Positions 27,095 through 36,671 are shown, counted from the stretch's first letter. The stretch: DNA of 64,000 nt from Cohnella sp. OV330 (GCF_900112065.1 NZ_FOKE01000004.1:248001-312000), one strand, 5' to 3'. Notes: generated by a model from the sequence alone, not told the origin. Made by a program: numbers and translations.

Positions 27095-27123
27095 ATTATA
27101 ACAGAGAGGGCGAGGGCCGTAAA
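27095..27123 (-). promoter_or_regulatory. Promoter of panBCD
   Basis: TTTACG (27123-27118) and a perfect TATAAT (27100-27095) are separated by exactly 17 bases on the minus strand, 39 bases after the birA stop codon. Confidence 0.75.
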
Positions 27124-27161
27124 CGGCCCGATTCCTCCGATCGACGCCTTTGACGACCGTT

Positions 27162-28157
27162 CTAGCCCTTGGCGTCCGGCAGCGGCGCCGCATCGCCGAT
27201 CTCCGCCGAATAGATCGTGCGCACGCCGCCGTCCGGCAGCTCGACGCGCAGTCCTCCGCTCTCGTCCAAGCCTCTCGGCACGCCTTCGAAAAATCCATGT
27301 CCGGCGTTCAAAGAAACCGTGCGGTTCAACGTCACCGAATAGGTCTCCCAAAGGATGCGGATCGGCTCGAAGCCTCGCTCCTTATACACGGCATACAGCT
27401 GCTCGAATTCGAGCAGCACGGCGGCGATCAGCGCCGTACGGTCGAACGCGCGCCCGGCCGCCATCTTCAGAGAGACCGCGCGCGCCAGCAGCTCCTCCGG
27501 ATAATCGTCGGCATCCAGATTCACCGCGATGCCGAGTCCGACCGCGACATATCGCAAGCGTTCGTCCTCGGTGGCCGACTCCAGCAGGATGCCGCTGATC
27601 TTGCGGCCGTCCACGAGCAGGTCGTTCGGCCATTTGATCCCGATCGGCAGGCCGGTCTCGCGACCGAGGCTTCGGCAAAGCGCCACTGCGGCGAGCAGCG
27701 TAAGCTGGGGCGCCAGCTGCAGCGGAACGTCCGGGCGGAGCAGCAGGCTCATCGATACGCCGCGTCCGGGCGGCGACACCCACGAGCGGCCCATGCGTCC
27801 CCGGCCGTTGTCCTGGCGTTCGGCGATGACGAGCGTCCCTTCGGGCGCGCCCTCTTCCGCGAGCTCGCGCAGTACGTCCTGCGTAGAAGTGACGACCTCG
27901 CGAATATGCAGATGCCTGCCGAAAGCCGTAGTCCCGAGCTTGCTCTGGAGTTCTGCGGCATTCAAGCGGGAAGGCCTACCGGTCAGACGATAGCCTTTGC
28001 GAGGCACGGCTTCGATCGCGAACCCCTCGGCCTCTAGCTTGCGGATTTGCTTCCATACGGCGGTTCGGCTCACGCCAAGCAGCCGGCTGATCTCCTCGCC
28101 GGACACGAACGCGTCACGCTTGCCTTCAAGCAGCGTCAACAGCTGCGATTGTTCCAT
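27162..28157 (-). CDS. birA: Biotin-protein ligase and biotin repressor
   Basis: A 331-residue bifunctional BirA. The N-terminal winged helix (residues 5-60) contains GEEISRLLGVSRTAVWKQ; the ligase domain has the biotinyl-AMP loop GRGRMGRSW and KWPNDLLVDGRKISG. It attaches biotin to carboxylases and represses biotin genes. The start at 28157 follows AAGGGGAG by 6 bases. The open frame continues another 70 codons upstream, but that part is the translated tandem repeat array and has no ribosome site, so it is excluded. It belongs to the conserved cca-birA-pan neighbourhood. Confidence 0.93.
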   Translation of the reverse strand: MEQSQLLTLLEGKRDAFVSGEEISRLLGVSRTAVWKQIRKLEAEGFAIEAVPRKGYRLTGRPSRLNAAELQSKLGTTAFGRHLHIREVVTSTQDVLRELAEEGAPEGTLVIAERQDNGRGRMGRSWVSPPGRGVSMSLLLRPDVPLQLAPQLTLLAAVALCRSLGRETGLPIGIKWPNDLLVDGRKISGILLESATEDERLRYVAVGLGIAVNLDADDYPEELLARAVSLKMAAGRAFDRTALIAAVLLEFEQLYAVYKERGFEPIRILWETYSVTLNRTVSLNAGHGFFEGVPRGLDESGGLRVELPDGGVRTIYSAEIGDAAPLPDAKG

Positions 28158-28212
28158 GGATGCTCCCCTTCCTGTCCGGACCATGTTGGCTCGATTGTTG
28201 AACCACGACGAA

Positions 28213-28513
28213 CTACGAGAGGCGATGACGCTCCGGCTCCCTGAATCCGCGCCATCCCCTCCACTACGAGAGGCGATGACGCTTCCGGCTCCCTGAATCT
28301 GCGCCATCCCCTCCACTACGAGAGGCGATGACGCTCCAGTTCCCTGGATCCGCGCCATCCCCTCCACTACGAGAGGCGATGACGCTTCCGGCTCCCTGAA
28401 TCTGCGCCATCCCCTCCACTACGAGAGGCGATGACGCTCCAGTTCCCTGGATCCGCGCCATTCCCATCACTACGAGAGGCGATGACGCTTCAGCTTCCCA
28501 GTTTGTGGCCACC
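28213..28513 (+). repeat. Tandem array of 51/52-nt direct repeats between cca and birA
   Basis: Six head-to-tail copies each begin CTACGAGAGGCGATGACGCT, at 28213, 28264, 28316, 28367, 28419 and 28470; the last is partial and degenerate. Unit lengths alternate 51, 52, 51, 52, 51. Units 2 and 4 are identical, and 3 and 5 nearly so, so a 103-nt dimer has been duplicated. There are no unique spacers. The array fills the gap between birA and cca and looks like a variable-number repeat. Confidence 0.95.
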
Positions 28514-28538
28514 TGCGCTTCCGGCGGCTTCAAGTCTT

Positions 28539-29855
28539 TTAACTCTCCTGTTGATCCCTTAAAAAGGCGACCCGCAGCGTCTCTGCATCGTTTTCCAGCG
28601 TCCCCATCGCGACCTGTTCGAGCAGCTGCCGCAGCGCGACCGCGATCCAAGGCCCCGGCGCCCTGCCGGCGGCCTCCGCCAGCTCGTCGCCCCGCAGCGC
28701 GAGGTCGGCGACCCGAACCGCGGGCATCGCAGCCATCCATCCGGCCGCGGCCGCCCGCAGCTCGCCTGGCACGCCGAACGCCGCACGGACATCCGGCGAA
28801 TCGAATAGCGCTTGCCAGTCCGCCGCGGCCGCGGTACCCTGGTCAAGCACCCCGATCGTCCAGCTTCGGCGCCACGCCTTCGGATCGGATCCCGCAGACA
28901 AGCCCCTGTGCAAGCGAAGGAGGTCGCTGATCCGCTTGATTCTTTTCCCTGCGAAGTGTAGCCGCTTCATGGCTTCCTCCGCTTCCTCCGGAGCCGCGCC
29001 TGCGAGGAACAACGCCGCCCATCGCAGATCGGCCTCCGTATGTTCGGGCAAGTACCGCGAGAGCCTTGTACGCATCGTGGCTGACGTCACGATCGGCGCG
29101 TCGTCGGCGCCGCCGGCCGCTCCCTCAATCTGCCTAAGCCGCGCCAACCACGCCTCCGGCAGCGGTTGCTTGAACCGCTCCGGCAGCGAAGCGGTCAGGA
29201 GCAGCGCGAACGCGCGGCCGGGATCGCCGGCGGCCATCATCTTGTCGAGCTCGGCGCCGATACGCTCCATCGCGACGAGCCGAAGCTTGTCCCGACAGGC
29301 GAGCACCCCTGCCCAGGTCGGCGCGTCGACGGCTAAGCCGTAACGGGACGCGAAGCGTACGCAGCGGACGATCCGCAGCGCGTCTTCGTCGAACCGTCGG
29401 TCCGGTTCGCCGACTGCCCGCAGCCTTAGCGCACGCAGATCGTCCATGCCGCCGAACGGATCGACGATCGTCCCGTCGGCGCCCGCCGCCATCGCGTTGA
29501 TCGTAAAATCGCGCCGGGCGAGATCTTCCCGGACGTCCCGCACGAAAAAAACGTCGTCCGGACGCCTGCCGTCGCTGTAGCCGGCTTCCTGGCGAAACGT
29601 CGTCACTTCAAAAAAAAAGCCCGAACGGCGAACCGTCACGGTGCCGTGCTTCAGGCCCGTCGGCAGCGCATCCGGATACAAACGCAGCACTTCGCCGGGA
29701 TCGGCCGACGTCGCGATATCAATATCGCTAGCCTCGATCCCGAGCAAGGCGTCACGGACGCAGCCGCCGACGAAATACGCCTCGCTGCCCGCTCGGTTCA
29801 AGGCGTGAAGCACTTCAAGTCCCGCTTCCCATTGCGCGCCTTCGTAGATCATCAA
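28539..29855 (-). CDS. cca: CCA tRNA nucleotidyltransferase
   Basis: A 438-residue class II nucleotidyltransferase that adds or repairs the 3' CCA of tRNAs. It shows the GG motif [12 protein letters not shown], the metal site [21 protein letters not shown] and the [18 protein letters not shown] segment. The C-terminal half is Ala-rich and helical, typical in the family. AGGAGGGA precedes the start. It lies between bshA and the repeat array, matching the B. subtilis neighbourhood. tRNA-Pro in this window already encodes CCA, so the role would be repair for that tRNA. Confidence 0.93.
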   Translation of the reverse strand: MMIYEGAQWEAGLEVLHALNRAGSEAYFVGGCVRDALLGIEASDIDIATSADPGEVLRLYPDALPTGLKHGTVTVRRSGFFFEVTTFRQEAGYSDGRRPDDVFFVRDVREDLARRDFTINAMAAGADGTIVDPFGGMDDLRALRLRAVGEPDRRFDEDALRIVRCVRFASRYGLAVDAPTWAGVLACRDKLRLVAMERIGAELDKMMAAGDPGRAFALLLTASLPERFKQPLPEAWLARLRQIEGAAGGADDAPIVTSATMRTRLSRYLPEHTEADLRWAALFLAGAAPEEAEEAMKRLHFAGKRIKRISDLLRLHRGLSAGSDPKAWRRSWTIGVLDQGTAAAADWQALFDSPDVRAAFGVPGELRAAAAGWMAAMPAVRVADLALRGDELAEAAGRAPGPWIAVALRQLLEQVAMGTLENDAETLRVAFLRDQQES

Positions 29856-29911
29856 GGCGGATCCCTCCTCTTATCGGCCGGGATCCGCCTTCCGGCGATC
29901 CACCGCCTTGG

Positions 29912-31078
29912 TCAGCGAGGTTCGCAGGCCGGCTCGGTGATCGGGGCCGGAATGCCCAGCACGTCGTAATAGATTTTCTCGTACTGCGCGGTGATCAGAT
30001 CGTTGCAAAATTGCGTGCGAGAGCGCATTAGGCAAGCTTCCCTGAACTGCGCATACATCGCTTCGTCCGAGAGCAGCCGCACGGCATGCGCCGCCATCTC
30101 CGACGTATGTCCGATCGGAGCGAGAAAACCCGTCTCCCCGCTGACGACCAGCTCCGGAATGCCGCCGGCGGTCGAGCCGATCGTCGGCACCCCGCAGGCC
30201 ATCGCCTCGAGCGCGACGAGACCGAAGCTTTCCTTTTCCGAAGGAAGAAGCAAGAGATCCGCGAGCGACAGCACTTCGGCGACATCGTCTTGCTTGCCCA
30301 GATAATGGACGCGATGTTCGAGTCCCATCGACCGGATTTTCGACTGAATCTTGGGCAGATCCGGTCCTTCTCCGACGAGCAGCAGCTTGGCGGGCAGCTC
30401 CGCGTGCACCTTCGCGAAGATGTCCACGACGTCCGACGTTCGCTTGACGGGCCGGAAGTTGGAAATATGCATAAGCACTTTCTCGTGCGGCTCCGCGAAA
30501 TCCTTGCGCATATCGGATACTTCGCGCGGATAATATACGCGTTTATCCACGAAATTGTACGTCAACTCGATCGGCGTCCTTATATCGAGCAGCTCCTGCG
30601 TCTCGCGGATCAGATCCCGGCTGACGGCCGTGACCGCGTCGCTGGCTCCGATGCCGAGCCGGATGATGTCCTTAAGCGTTTCGTCCTGCGCCAGCACCGT
30701 GATGTCCGTCCCGTGCAGCGTCGTGACGATTTTCAGCTTGCCGCCTGACATCTGCTTGGCCAGCAGCGCGCAAATCGCATGCGGCACCGCATAGTGAACG
30801 TGCAGCAGGTCGAGCTCCTGCAGCTTCGCGACCTGGTGCATTTTGCTGGCGAGCGACAGATCGTAAGGCGGGTATCGGAAAACGTAATAGTCCGACACTT
30901 CCACCTCGTGATAATAAATGTTGCGCTGAAACTTTCCGAGCCGAAAAGGCATGCTTTGCGTAATAAAATGAATCTCGTGTCCCTTCTCCGCGAGCAGCTT
31001 GCCGAGCTCGGTAGCCACGACGCCCGAGCCGCCCAGCGAAGGATAGCAAGTAATGCCGATCTTAAGCGGTCTGAACAT
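29912..31078 (-). CDS. bshA: L-malate glucosaminyltransferase of bacillithiol synthesis
   Basis: A 388-residue GT4-family glycosyltransferase that joins GlcNAc from UDP-GlcNAc to L-malate, step one of bacillithiol synthesis. It opens with GITCYPSLGGSGVVATELG, and the donor-binding region has SEKESFGLVALEAMACGVPTIGS. The start at 31078 is chosen for GAAGGGA about 8 bases upstream; the longer open frame has a non-family arginine-rich leader. It follows bshB1 and mgsA in the order found in B. subtilis, which makes BshA the right member of this large family. Confidence 0.92.
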   Translation of the reverse strand: MFRPLKIGITCYPSLGGSGVVATELGKLLAEKGHEIHFITQSMPFRLGKFQRNIYYHEVEVSDYYVFRYPPYDLSLASKMHQVAKLQELDLLHVHYAVPHAICALLAKQMSGGKLKIVTTLHGTDITVLAQDETLKDIIRLGIGASDAVTAVSRDLIRETQELLDIRTPIELTYNFVDKRVYYPREVSDMRKDFAEPHEKVLMHISNFRPVKRTSDVVDIFAKVHAELPAKLLLVGEGPDLPKIQSKIRSMGLEHRVHYLGKQDDVAEVLSLADLLLLPSEKESFGLVALEAMACGVPTIGSTAGGIPELVVSGETGFLAPIGHTSEMAAHAVRLLSDEAMYAQFREACLMRSRTQFCNDLITAQYEKIYYDVLGIPAPITEPACEPR

Positions 31079-31188
31079 TTGCGAGTCCCTTCTTCCCGAG
31101 CGTGAGCGGCGGCCTGCCATGCAGGAATCCAAGCAGGAGATCCATGCAGGAGAACCGCCGGCGATCGTGATGTATGCCTATAGGCGTA

Positions 31189-31893
31189 TTAAAATCCGTC
31201 CAGCTTCAGCGAACCTTTGGAAATGAAGCCTTCGGCGTAGGCGACGCGGTGAGGCGCGCCGAACAGCCGGTCGCGCGCGGCGACGTTGTCCAGGTAGCCC
31301 GCCGTGAGCGGCGTCGGCACCCAGTCCGGCGTCTCCTCCATCGGAGCGAACTGGGACCGGTAAGCGGACAGCGCGTCCATCTTGATCGGCTGGTACTCCG
31401 TAATATCGACGACCAGCTGCGGCGTATGCATATCGTTAATGAAATAGTAACAAAAAGCGTCCGGCGTCCATGCTTCCCATTCGGGCCGATAGCGACGCAG
31501 TTTCGCGTTGAACGCCGCTTCTTCGGCAAGCCGGCTGCATGCCGTATGATCCGGATGCCGGTCTTCGAAATAAGGCGCGAACACGACCCGCGGACGATGC
31601 CGGCGTATCGCTTCGACCAGCTTGTCCACCTGTTCGGAGCCGGCCTTCAATCCGCGGTCGGGCAGGCCGAGATTGCCCCGCACGGTCAATCCCAGCAGCT
31701 CGCTTGCCTTGGCCGCCTCCCGCTGGCGCGTATCGGGATCGCCGTTGGACGACATCTCGGCGAAGGTCAAATCGTACAAGCCGACGCGGCGTCCCGCGCG
31801 CGCAGCCTTGGCGATCGTGCCGCCCATCCCGATCTCGGCATCGTCCGGATGTGCCGCGAATACGAGCAAATCAAGCTGTACGGCGTCGTTCAC
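31189..31893 (-). CDS. bshB1: N-acetyl-glucosaminyl-malate deacetylase
   Basis: A 234-residue LmbE/PIG-L-family zinc deacetylase for bacillithiol step two. The metal motif [13 protein letters not shown] (AHPDD) and the later [11 protein letters not shown] are present. Its start overlaps the mgsA stop by ATGA. The third enzyme, BshC, is not in the window. The gap to bshA is 110 bases without a visible terminator. Confidence 0.93.
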   Translation of the reverse strand: MNDAVQLDLLVFAAHPDDAEIGMGGTIAKAARAGRRVGLYDLTFAEMSSNGDPDTRQREAAKASELLGLTVRGNLGLPDRGLKAGSEQVDKLVEAIRRHRPRVVFAPYFEDRHPDHTACSRLAEEAAFNAKLRRYRPEWEAWTPDAFCYYFINDMHTPQLVVDITEYQPIKMDALSAYRSQFAPMEETPDWVPTPLTAGYLDNVAARDRLFGAPHRVAYAEGFISKGSLKLDGF

Positions 31894-32312
31894 GACTCGA
31901 TACCGGGCTTGTACTTGTGTACGAGCTCACGCCACGCGAAGTCCCCGCGCTCAAGGCATTTGACGAGCAGCTCCGCCGTCGCGACGTTGGTCGCTACCGG
32001 GATGCCCTGCACGTCGGACAGACGAAGCAGCGCGATGATGTCCGGTTCGTGCGGCTGGGCCATGAGCGGATCTCGAAGAAAGATAATAAAGTCCATTTCG
32101 TTGGTCGCGACCATCGCGCCGATCTGCTGGTCGCCGCCGAGCGGCCCCGAAGCGAACCTGTGTACCTGCAGCGATGTATTTTCCATGATACGCCCGCCGG
32201 TCGTGCCGGTCGCGTACAGCTTGTGAGGTTTAAAAACATGCTCGTAGGCGATGGCGAAGTTCACCATCTCGTCTTTTTTGCGATCGTGTGCGATCAGTGC
32301 GATATTCAGCAT
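31890..32312 (-). CDS. mgsA: Methylglyoxal synthase
   Basis: A 140-residue enzyme converting dihydroxyacetone phosphate to methylglyoxal. It shows [14 protein letters not shown], the ATGTTG phosphate loop and [12 protein letters not shown] with the catalytic Asp region. Length agrees with the family. It is coupled to bshB1, which is sensible because bacillithiol is used to detoxify methylglyoxal. dapB lies 70 bases upstream. Confidence 0.93.
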   Translation of the reverse strand: MLNIALIAHDRKKDEMVNFAIAYEHVFKPHKLYATGTTGGRIMENTSLQVHRFASGPLGGDQQIGAMVATNEMDFIIFLRDPLMAQPHEPDIIALLRLSDVQGIPVATNVATAELLVKCLERGDFAWRELVHKYKPGIES

Positions 32313-32382
32313 CGTTGAACCGCGTCTCCTCTCCCGGGAGCGGGATATTTATGTGTGAAAGTCCATTTAATCCGTCGAGTAA

Positions 32383-33186
32383 TCAGTCGAGCAAATGTTC
32401 GAAGCCGTAAACCAGGCCGGTCACGTCCACGATTTTCTTGACGGCCGTCGCGACCCCGGGCATGTAACCCGCGCGGTCGTAGCTGTCGTGCCGGATCTTG
32501 AGCGTCTGGCCGTGCCCGCCGAAGATGACCTCCTGCTGGGCGAAAACGCCCGGAAGCCGCACGCTATGTATCCGGAAGCCGCCGAAATAACCGCCGCGGG
32601 CGCCTTCGATGACTTCTTCTTCGTTCGGATTGCCTTGGCGCAGCTCGCGCCGCGTCTCTGCGATTCGCTCCGCGGTCTTGATCGAGGTGCCGGACGGCGC
32701 GTCCAGCTTTTGGTCGCCGTGGTACTCGATGATCTCGACATGCGGCATATACTTGGCCGCTTCGGCGGCGAACTTCATCATCAACAAGGCGCCGATCGAA
32801 AAGTTCGGCGCGATCAGGCAGCCGATGCCGCGTTCGCGGCACTCGCGGTCGATCTCGTCCATTTGCTCCTGCGTAAAGCCGGTCGTCCCGACGACGGGTC
32901 TGACGCCGAGCTTGATCGCAGTCATCGTATTGGGCATGGCGGACTTCGGGTTCGTGAAGTCGACGAGCACGTCCGGCCGGCTGTCGCGAAGCGACCGCTC
33001 CAAGTCGTCGGTCAAAACGACGCCCGCTTCGGGCAGGCCGACGAGCCGACCCGCATCCTCGCCGGACGCGGATCGGCCGATCGCGGCTACGAGCGTGAGC
33101 GTCGGATCCTCCAGCACCATTTTGACGACTTCGCGTCCCATTCTTCCCGCCGCGCCTGCTACGGCGACTTTGATTTGCTGCGACAT
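32383..33186 (-). CDS. dapB: 4-hydroxy-tetrahydrodipicolinate reductase
   Basis: A 267-residue NAD(P)H enzyme of lysine and diaminopimelate synthesis. It has the Rossmann loop VAGAAGRMGREVV, DFTNPKS, and the catalytic segment EIIEYHGDQKLDAPSGT with the expected His and Lys. In a spore former the product also leads to dipicolinate. A putative TPR gene ends 6 bases upstream, so both may be transcribed together. Confidence 0.95.
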   Translation of the reverse strand: MSQQIKVAVAGAAGRMGREVVKMVLEDPTLTLVAAIGRSASGEDAGRLVGLPEAGVVLTDDLERSLRDSRPDVLVDFTNPKSAMPNTMTAIKLGVRPVVGTTGFTQEQMDEIDRECRERGIGCLIAPNFSIGALLMMKFAAEAAKYMPHVEIIEYHGDQKLDAPSGTSIKTAERIAETRRELRQGNPNEEEVIEGARGGYFGGFRIHSVRLPGVFAQQEVIFGGHGQTLKIRHDSYDRAGYMPGVATAVKKIVDVTGLVYGFEHLLD

Positions 33187-33192
33187 CCGCGA

Positions 33193-33753
33193 TCACCTGT
33201 TCCTTCGTCTAGTATAGTGAGTATAAATGAGCCGCCAGCGCCTCGCGCGCTCCATCTTCGTCTCTCGAAGCAGTCTGCCCGCTTCAATCAGCATCGGATT
33301 CATCTCCTTGGCGGTTCGCAGCGCTTCGATCGCCCGGTCGAGCTCGCCCGCGAGCCTGCACGCGATGCCGAGCAGCAAATACGCGCCTGCGTCGAGCGGA
33401 TCGAGCTCGACAGCCTCCTGCAGCAGCTCGATGGCCGTATCCGGCTCGGGCTGCGGCTTCGCCAGCAGCGCCTTGGCCTGCCGGGCGAGCTGCCTCCCTT
33501 CGACCAGCCGGAGGTGCAGGCGATAGTCGGCCTCCCTCGGGGCGAGCCGCACGGCGCTGCGCGCATAATCGAGCGCCAAGTCGAGCTTCCCGCTCCGCGC
33601 GAGGCTGATGGAGCCTTTATAATAGTAGGAAGCATTGTCCGGCTCCGCCTCCACCGCCTGCCGGAACCAATCGACCGCGGCTTCGAAGTCCGAGGCCAGG
33701 ATGGCTTCGTAGGCGCGGCGCAAGCAAGTTTCCCCGTCCTTCACATGTACCAT
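33193..33753 (-). CDS. TPR-repeat protein, function unknown
   Basis: A protein of up to 186 residues made of tetratricopeptide-like repeats, for example FEAAVDWFRQAVEAEPDNASYYYKG and AYLLLGIACRLAGELDRAIEAL in shortened form. The start is uncertain: GAGGAGG abuts ATG 33753 with no spacing, so GTG at 33744, 9 bases from that site, may be the true start. It sits between mazG and dapB. No catalytic motif is seen. Confidence 0.7.
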   Translation of the reverse strand: MVHVKDGETCLRRAYEAILASDFEAAVDWFRQAVEAEPDNASYYYKGSISLARSGKLDLALDYARSAVRLAPREADYRLHLRLVEGRQLARQAKALLAKPQPEPDTAIELLQEAVELDPLDAGAYLLLGIACRLAGELDRAIEALRTAKEMNPMLIEAGRLLRETKMERARRWRLIYTHYTRRRNR

Positions 33754-33787
33754 CCTCCTCGAATTGGGGATGATACAGCATATGTAT

Positions 33788-34174
33788 CTACGGGGTATCC
33801 GTGTGCTTCTTCGTCCATCTGTCCGCGTCGCGCGTGCCGAACTTGTGCAGGACGCGTTCGATGGCCCGGGTGAGGTCGATCCCTTCCCGGTTGGCAAAGC
33901 ACAGGACGATGAACAGGACGTCGCCAAGCTCCATCTCGATGGAATTGTCGGCCTCGTCCGCCTTTTTCGGCTTTTCGCCGTATTTGTGATTGACTTCCCG
34001 CGCCAGCTCGCCCGCTTCTTCGGTCAATCTGGCCAGCATCGCCAGCGGCGAGAAGTAACCTTCCTTGAACTGCGTAATATAGGCGTCGACGTCTCGCTGT
34101 ATGTCGGACAGATGCCGCTCGGCGAGAACAAGGTCCGCGATTTTGGATTCGGCCACGTGTACGGTCCTTTCCAT
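33788..34174 (-). CDS. MazG-like nucleotide pyrophosphohydrolase (YpjD-like)
   Basis: A 128-residue all-alpha NTP pyrophosphatase with the metal-binding pattern LTEEAGELAREVNHKYG followed by EMELGDVLFIVL (EExxE...ExxD). B. subtilis YpjD lies at the same position beside dapB. Such enzymes hydrolyse non-canonical or excess nucleoside triphosphates; the exact substrate is unknown. It is divergent from the YitT-family gene. Confidence 0.85.
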   Translation of the reverse strand: MERTVHVAESKIADLVLAERHLSDIQRDVDAYITQFKEGYFSPLAMLARLTEEAGELAREVNHKYGEKPKKADEADNSIEMELGDVLFIVLCFANREGIDLTRAIERVLHKFGTRDADRWTKKHTDTP

Positions 34175-34243
34175 CGGTTTCTTCTTATGTTAGCTTAAGA
34201 TGTCTGCAAAAATCAAATGAATTTCAGCATGGAGGTATTGCGC

Positions 34244-35113
34244 ATGACTCGGCAAAAGCTGTGGGCTTCGGTCCGTACATGGAGCATTTTGCTGCTCGGC
34301 ACCGCGATTTACGGATTCGGGATCGTATATTTTATCGTGCCGAACCGGCTCATGGAGGGCGGGGTGACGGGCGTGGGCATCTTGTTGCTCTATGCGACGG
34401 GCCTGCCCGCTTCGCTCACGACGCTTATTCTCAACTTGCCTCTATTCTGGCTCGGCTGGCGCAAGCTCGGTTTCCGGGCGATGGTGTATACATTCGGCGG
34501 AACGCTATCGTTGTCCGTATTTCTATGGCTCTGGCAAGCGATGGTCGATCACGGCTGGCTAACTCCTTTTACGACGCAGCAGGACTTCATCCTCGTCGTG
34601 CTATATGCCGGCGTGACGCTGGGCGCAGGACTGGGACTCGTCTTCTACTCCGGGGGCACGACGGGCGGGGTGGATATTATCGCGCGGATCGCGAACCGCC
34701 GGGGCGGGATCAGCATGGGCCAATTCATTTTGCTCATGGACGTCGTCATTCTAGGCACCTCGCTCATCTTCATTCCGAAGGAAAAGGTGCTATATACGCT
34801 CGTCAGCGTTTTTATATCCGCCCGGGTCATCGATTTCGTGCAGGAAGGGGCTTATGCCGCCAAAGCCTTCACGATCCTGTGCCGGGAGCCCGAAAAGCTG
34901 GCCAAGCAAATCACGAGCGAGCTCGAACGCGGCGTCACCCTCATGAACGCGGTAGGCGCTTATTCGGGCGAAGCCAGAATGGCCGTTTATTGCGTGGTCA
35001 GCCGGTTCGAGGTTCGCAAATTAAAAAGCCTCGTCCGTCAGCACGACAGACAGGCTTTTATCGTCATCGCCGACGTGCACGACGTGTTAGGCGAAGGCTT
35101 CAGGGAAGAATGA
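34244..35113 (+). CDS. YitT-family membrane protein (DUF161/DUF2179)
   Basis: A 289-residue protein with about five membrane helices in residues 15-200 and a cytoplasmic DUF2179 domain at the C-terminus (EVRKLKSLVRQHDRQAFIVIADVHDVLGEGF, shortened). It has the family segments GGVTGVGILLLY and SGGTTGGVDIIARI. The start at 34244 follows GGAGGT by 7 bases; an earlier in-frame ATG at 34217 overlaps that site. It corresponds in position to B. subtilis YpjC. The transported substrate is unknown. It is the only plus-strand gene between 8.7 and 64 kb that I accept. Confidence 0.85.
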   Translation: MTRQKLWASVRTWSILLLGTAIYGFGIVYFIVPNRLMEGGVTGVGILLLYATGLPASLTTLILNLPLFWLGWRKLGFRAMVYTFGGTLSLSVFLWLWQAMVDHGWLTPFTTQQDFILVVLYAGVTLGAGLGLVFYSGGTTGGVDIIARIANRRGGISMGQFILLMDVVILGTSLIFIPKEKVLYTLVSVFISARVIDFVQEGAYAAKAFTILCREPEKLAKQITSELERGVTLMNAVGAYSGEARMAVYCVVSRFEVRKLKSLVRQHDRQAFIVIADVHDVLGEGFREE

Positions 35114-35119
35114 GCTCAT

Positions 35120-35968
35120 TTATTTTTTTCGCTGCTCGCCGCGGTATTTGCGCCATCCGGAATATGTCAGCACCGTGAGGATAAAAGCGCCGATCGCCGA
35201 GAAAAATCCGGCCGGCGGCGCCGCTGCGAGCGGTCCGGAAGCGGGCGCCTCCGCAGCAGGCGGGTAAAGATCTTCGACCGCCGCCCCGATCTGCGGCGCG
35301 AGCTTGGCCGCAAGCGACGGGTCTGGCGAAGCTGCCGACAGGATCCGTCCGGCATAGCGCAGGACGGCATCGGCGCGTTCCGCTTGTTCCGCCCTTCCCG
35401 TGGCGACGACGGCCGCTCGAATGAGGCGGTAATGTCCGCTTAGCGACGCGAGCCGCTCCGACGCATCGAGATTTGCCCCGCCTCCCACGGTTGAGATCGC
35501 GGTCCGAAGCGCAGCCGTATCCTCGCGCATCAATCTCCTGTATTCCAGCCATAGCCCTTGTCCCCGCGAAGACACCGCGTCCGCTGCCAGCCTCAGCGAT
35601 GCCGATGCGCCATATACCTCTTCCGCATCCGGCGACAGCGCCGATACCGCCCGCCGCATCCTTTCCATAGCGGAACCTAGCGCCGCCGCGCTCTCCGGCG
35701 CAGGCAGGCTTTCAGGCGGGATCGCAAGCAGCGCTTCTTCTGCCTGCGTGACGCTTCGGAGCACGACGAGCGGATCGCCGGCGCTGACGGATCTATATAG
35801 GGTCTCCGCCGTCAAGCGGAACGCATCGACTGGATCTCGCGGAGCCGCCGCGCTTGCGGACGCTGCGGCTTGTCCGCCCAGCAAAGCTTCAAGCCACAAA
35901 ATGAATACCGCAGCCACGATCACGCGGCGCGACATGCGAATGCGTATACCGTTCGTCGACATGGACAT
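35120..35968 (-). CDS. YpjB-family sporulation-associated protein
   Basis: A 282-residue protein with a signal peptide (about residues 14-38, ending ...AAASASA), a helical Ala-rich outer domain and a C-terminal membrane helix (FFSAIGAFILTVLTYSGW) followed by a basic tail. The type I membrane layout and place next to the DUF1405 gene match B. subtilis YpjB, a family annotated as sporulation protein. The actual function is unknown. Confidence 0.7.
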   Translation of the reverse strand: MSMSTNGIRIRMSRRVIVAAVFILWLEALLGGQAAASASAAAPRDPVDAFRLTAETLYRSVSAGDPLVVLRSVTQAEEALLAIPPESLPAPESAAALGSAMERMRRAVSALSPDAEEVYGASASLRLAADAVSSRGQGLWLEYRRLMREDTAALRTAISTVGGGANLDASERLASLSGHYRLIRAAVVATGRAEQAERADAVLRYAGRILSAASPDPSLAAKLAPQIGAAVEDLYPPAAEAPASGPLAAAPPAGFFSAIGAFILTVLTYSGWRKYRGEQRKK

Positions 35969-36002
35969 CCCTCCACTAATAGCTATGAAGGGATGTCCGG
36001 TT

Positions 36003-36671
36003 CTAGACCTCGCCCCGTACCGCGCTCGTACGTCTGGCGCGTTGGTTCGCGAATGATACGATCGCGGCTGCGCCGACGCTGAAGACGGTCAGCGCAAAGG
36101 TAAAGATCGAGACGCCGAGCAGCCGATCGTCGAGCGACTGCGGCAGGCTCGGATAGACGCCGAAGCTGTAATCGATCGTATCGTTAAGCAGCGTCCACGC
36201 GGCCGCAATCCCGACGGCGATCGTACCGTATAAGAAAAATCTGCCGTACACGACTGCGCATACCGCCATCGACAGGTGCGAAGCGATCAACATCCAATCC
36301 TGCCAAACGATCGGGCTGCCATAAGCGGCGCTAGCGAAGATGATCACCGTCGCCCATACGCCGTATTTAATGGAAGTAACGACCGCAAGCGCCTCTACGA
36401 CGCCCCTTGCGCCTCTCGCAAGCTTGCTTTCCCCTTTGCCAAATGGCGATAGCCATAGCCACAACGCCGCGAACGTAAAGAACAGTGACGCCGTCGGGCT
36501 GTCGGGCACGAAAGGAATCTGCCATGCGGGATGGGTCTGCATCGTGTCGACCAGCTGATTTTTGTACCAATAATAACCGTAAATCGTCCCGAAAACATAA
36601 AAGACCATGAGCAGCGTCATCATCCAATTCTGCGTCAAAAATCGGCGCGACAGCAAAACGTTCGGATCCAT
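36003..36671 (-). CDS. DUF1405 integral membrane protein (YpjA-like)
   Basis: A 222-residue protein with about six membrane helices and the conserved IYGYYWYKNQL and FVPDSPTASLFFTFAALWLW segments of DUF1405. B. subtilis YpjA occupies the same slot upstream of ypjB and downstream of qcrC. No function is established. It may share a transcript with ypjB, which starts 35 bases downstream. Confidence 0.8.
   Translation of the reverse strand: MDPNVLLSRRFLTQNWMMTLLMVFYVFGTIYGYYWYKNQLVDTMQTHPAWQIPFVPDSPTASLFFTFAALWLWLSPFGKGESKLARGARGVVEALAVVTSIKYGVWATVIIFASAAYGSPIVWQDWMLIASHLSMAVCAVVYGRFFLYGTIAVGIAAAWTLLNDTIDYSFGVYPSLPQSLDDRLLGVSIFTFALTVFSVGAAAIVSFANQRARRTSAVRGEV

Noticed and set aside
28158-28367. 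N-terminal extension of birA through the tandem repeats
   Set aside because: The frame is open for 70 more codons, but these translate the repeat units, lack a ribosome site and precede a good ATG with AAGGGGAG.
28213-28513. CRISPR array
   Set aside because: Units are contiguous with no unique spacers, lengths are 51/52 nt and there are no cas genes nearby.
35107-35130. Terminator after the YitT-family gene
   Set aside because: A short palindrome AATGAGCTCATT is followed by T residues, but it allows only about four base pairs with a minimal loop and overlaps the ypjB stop.
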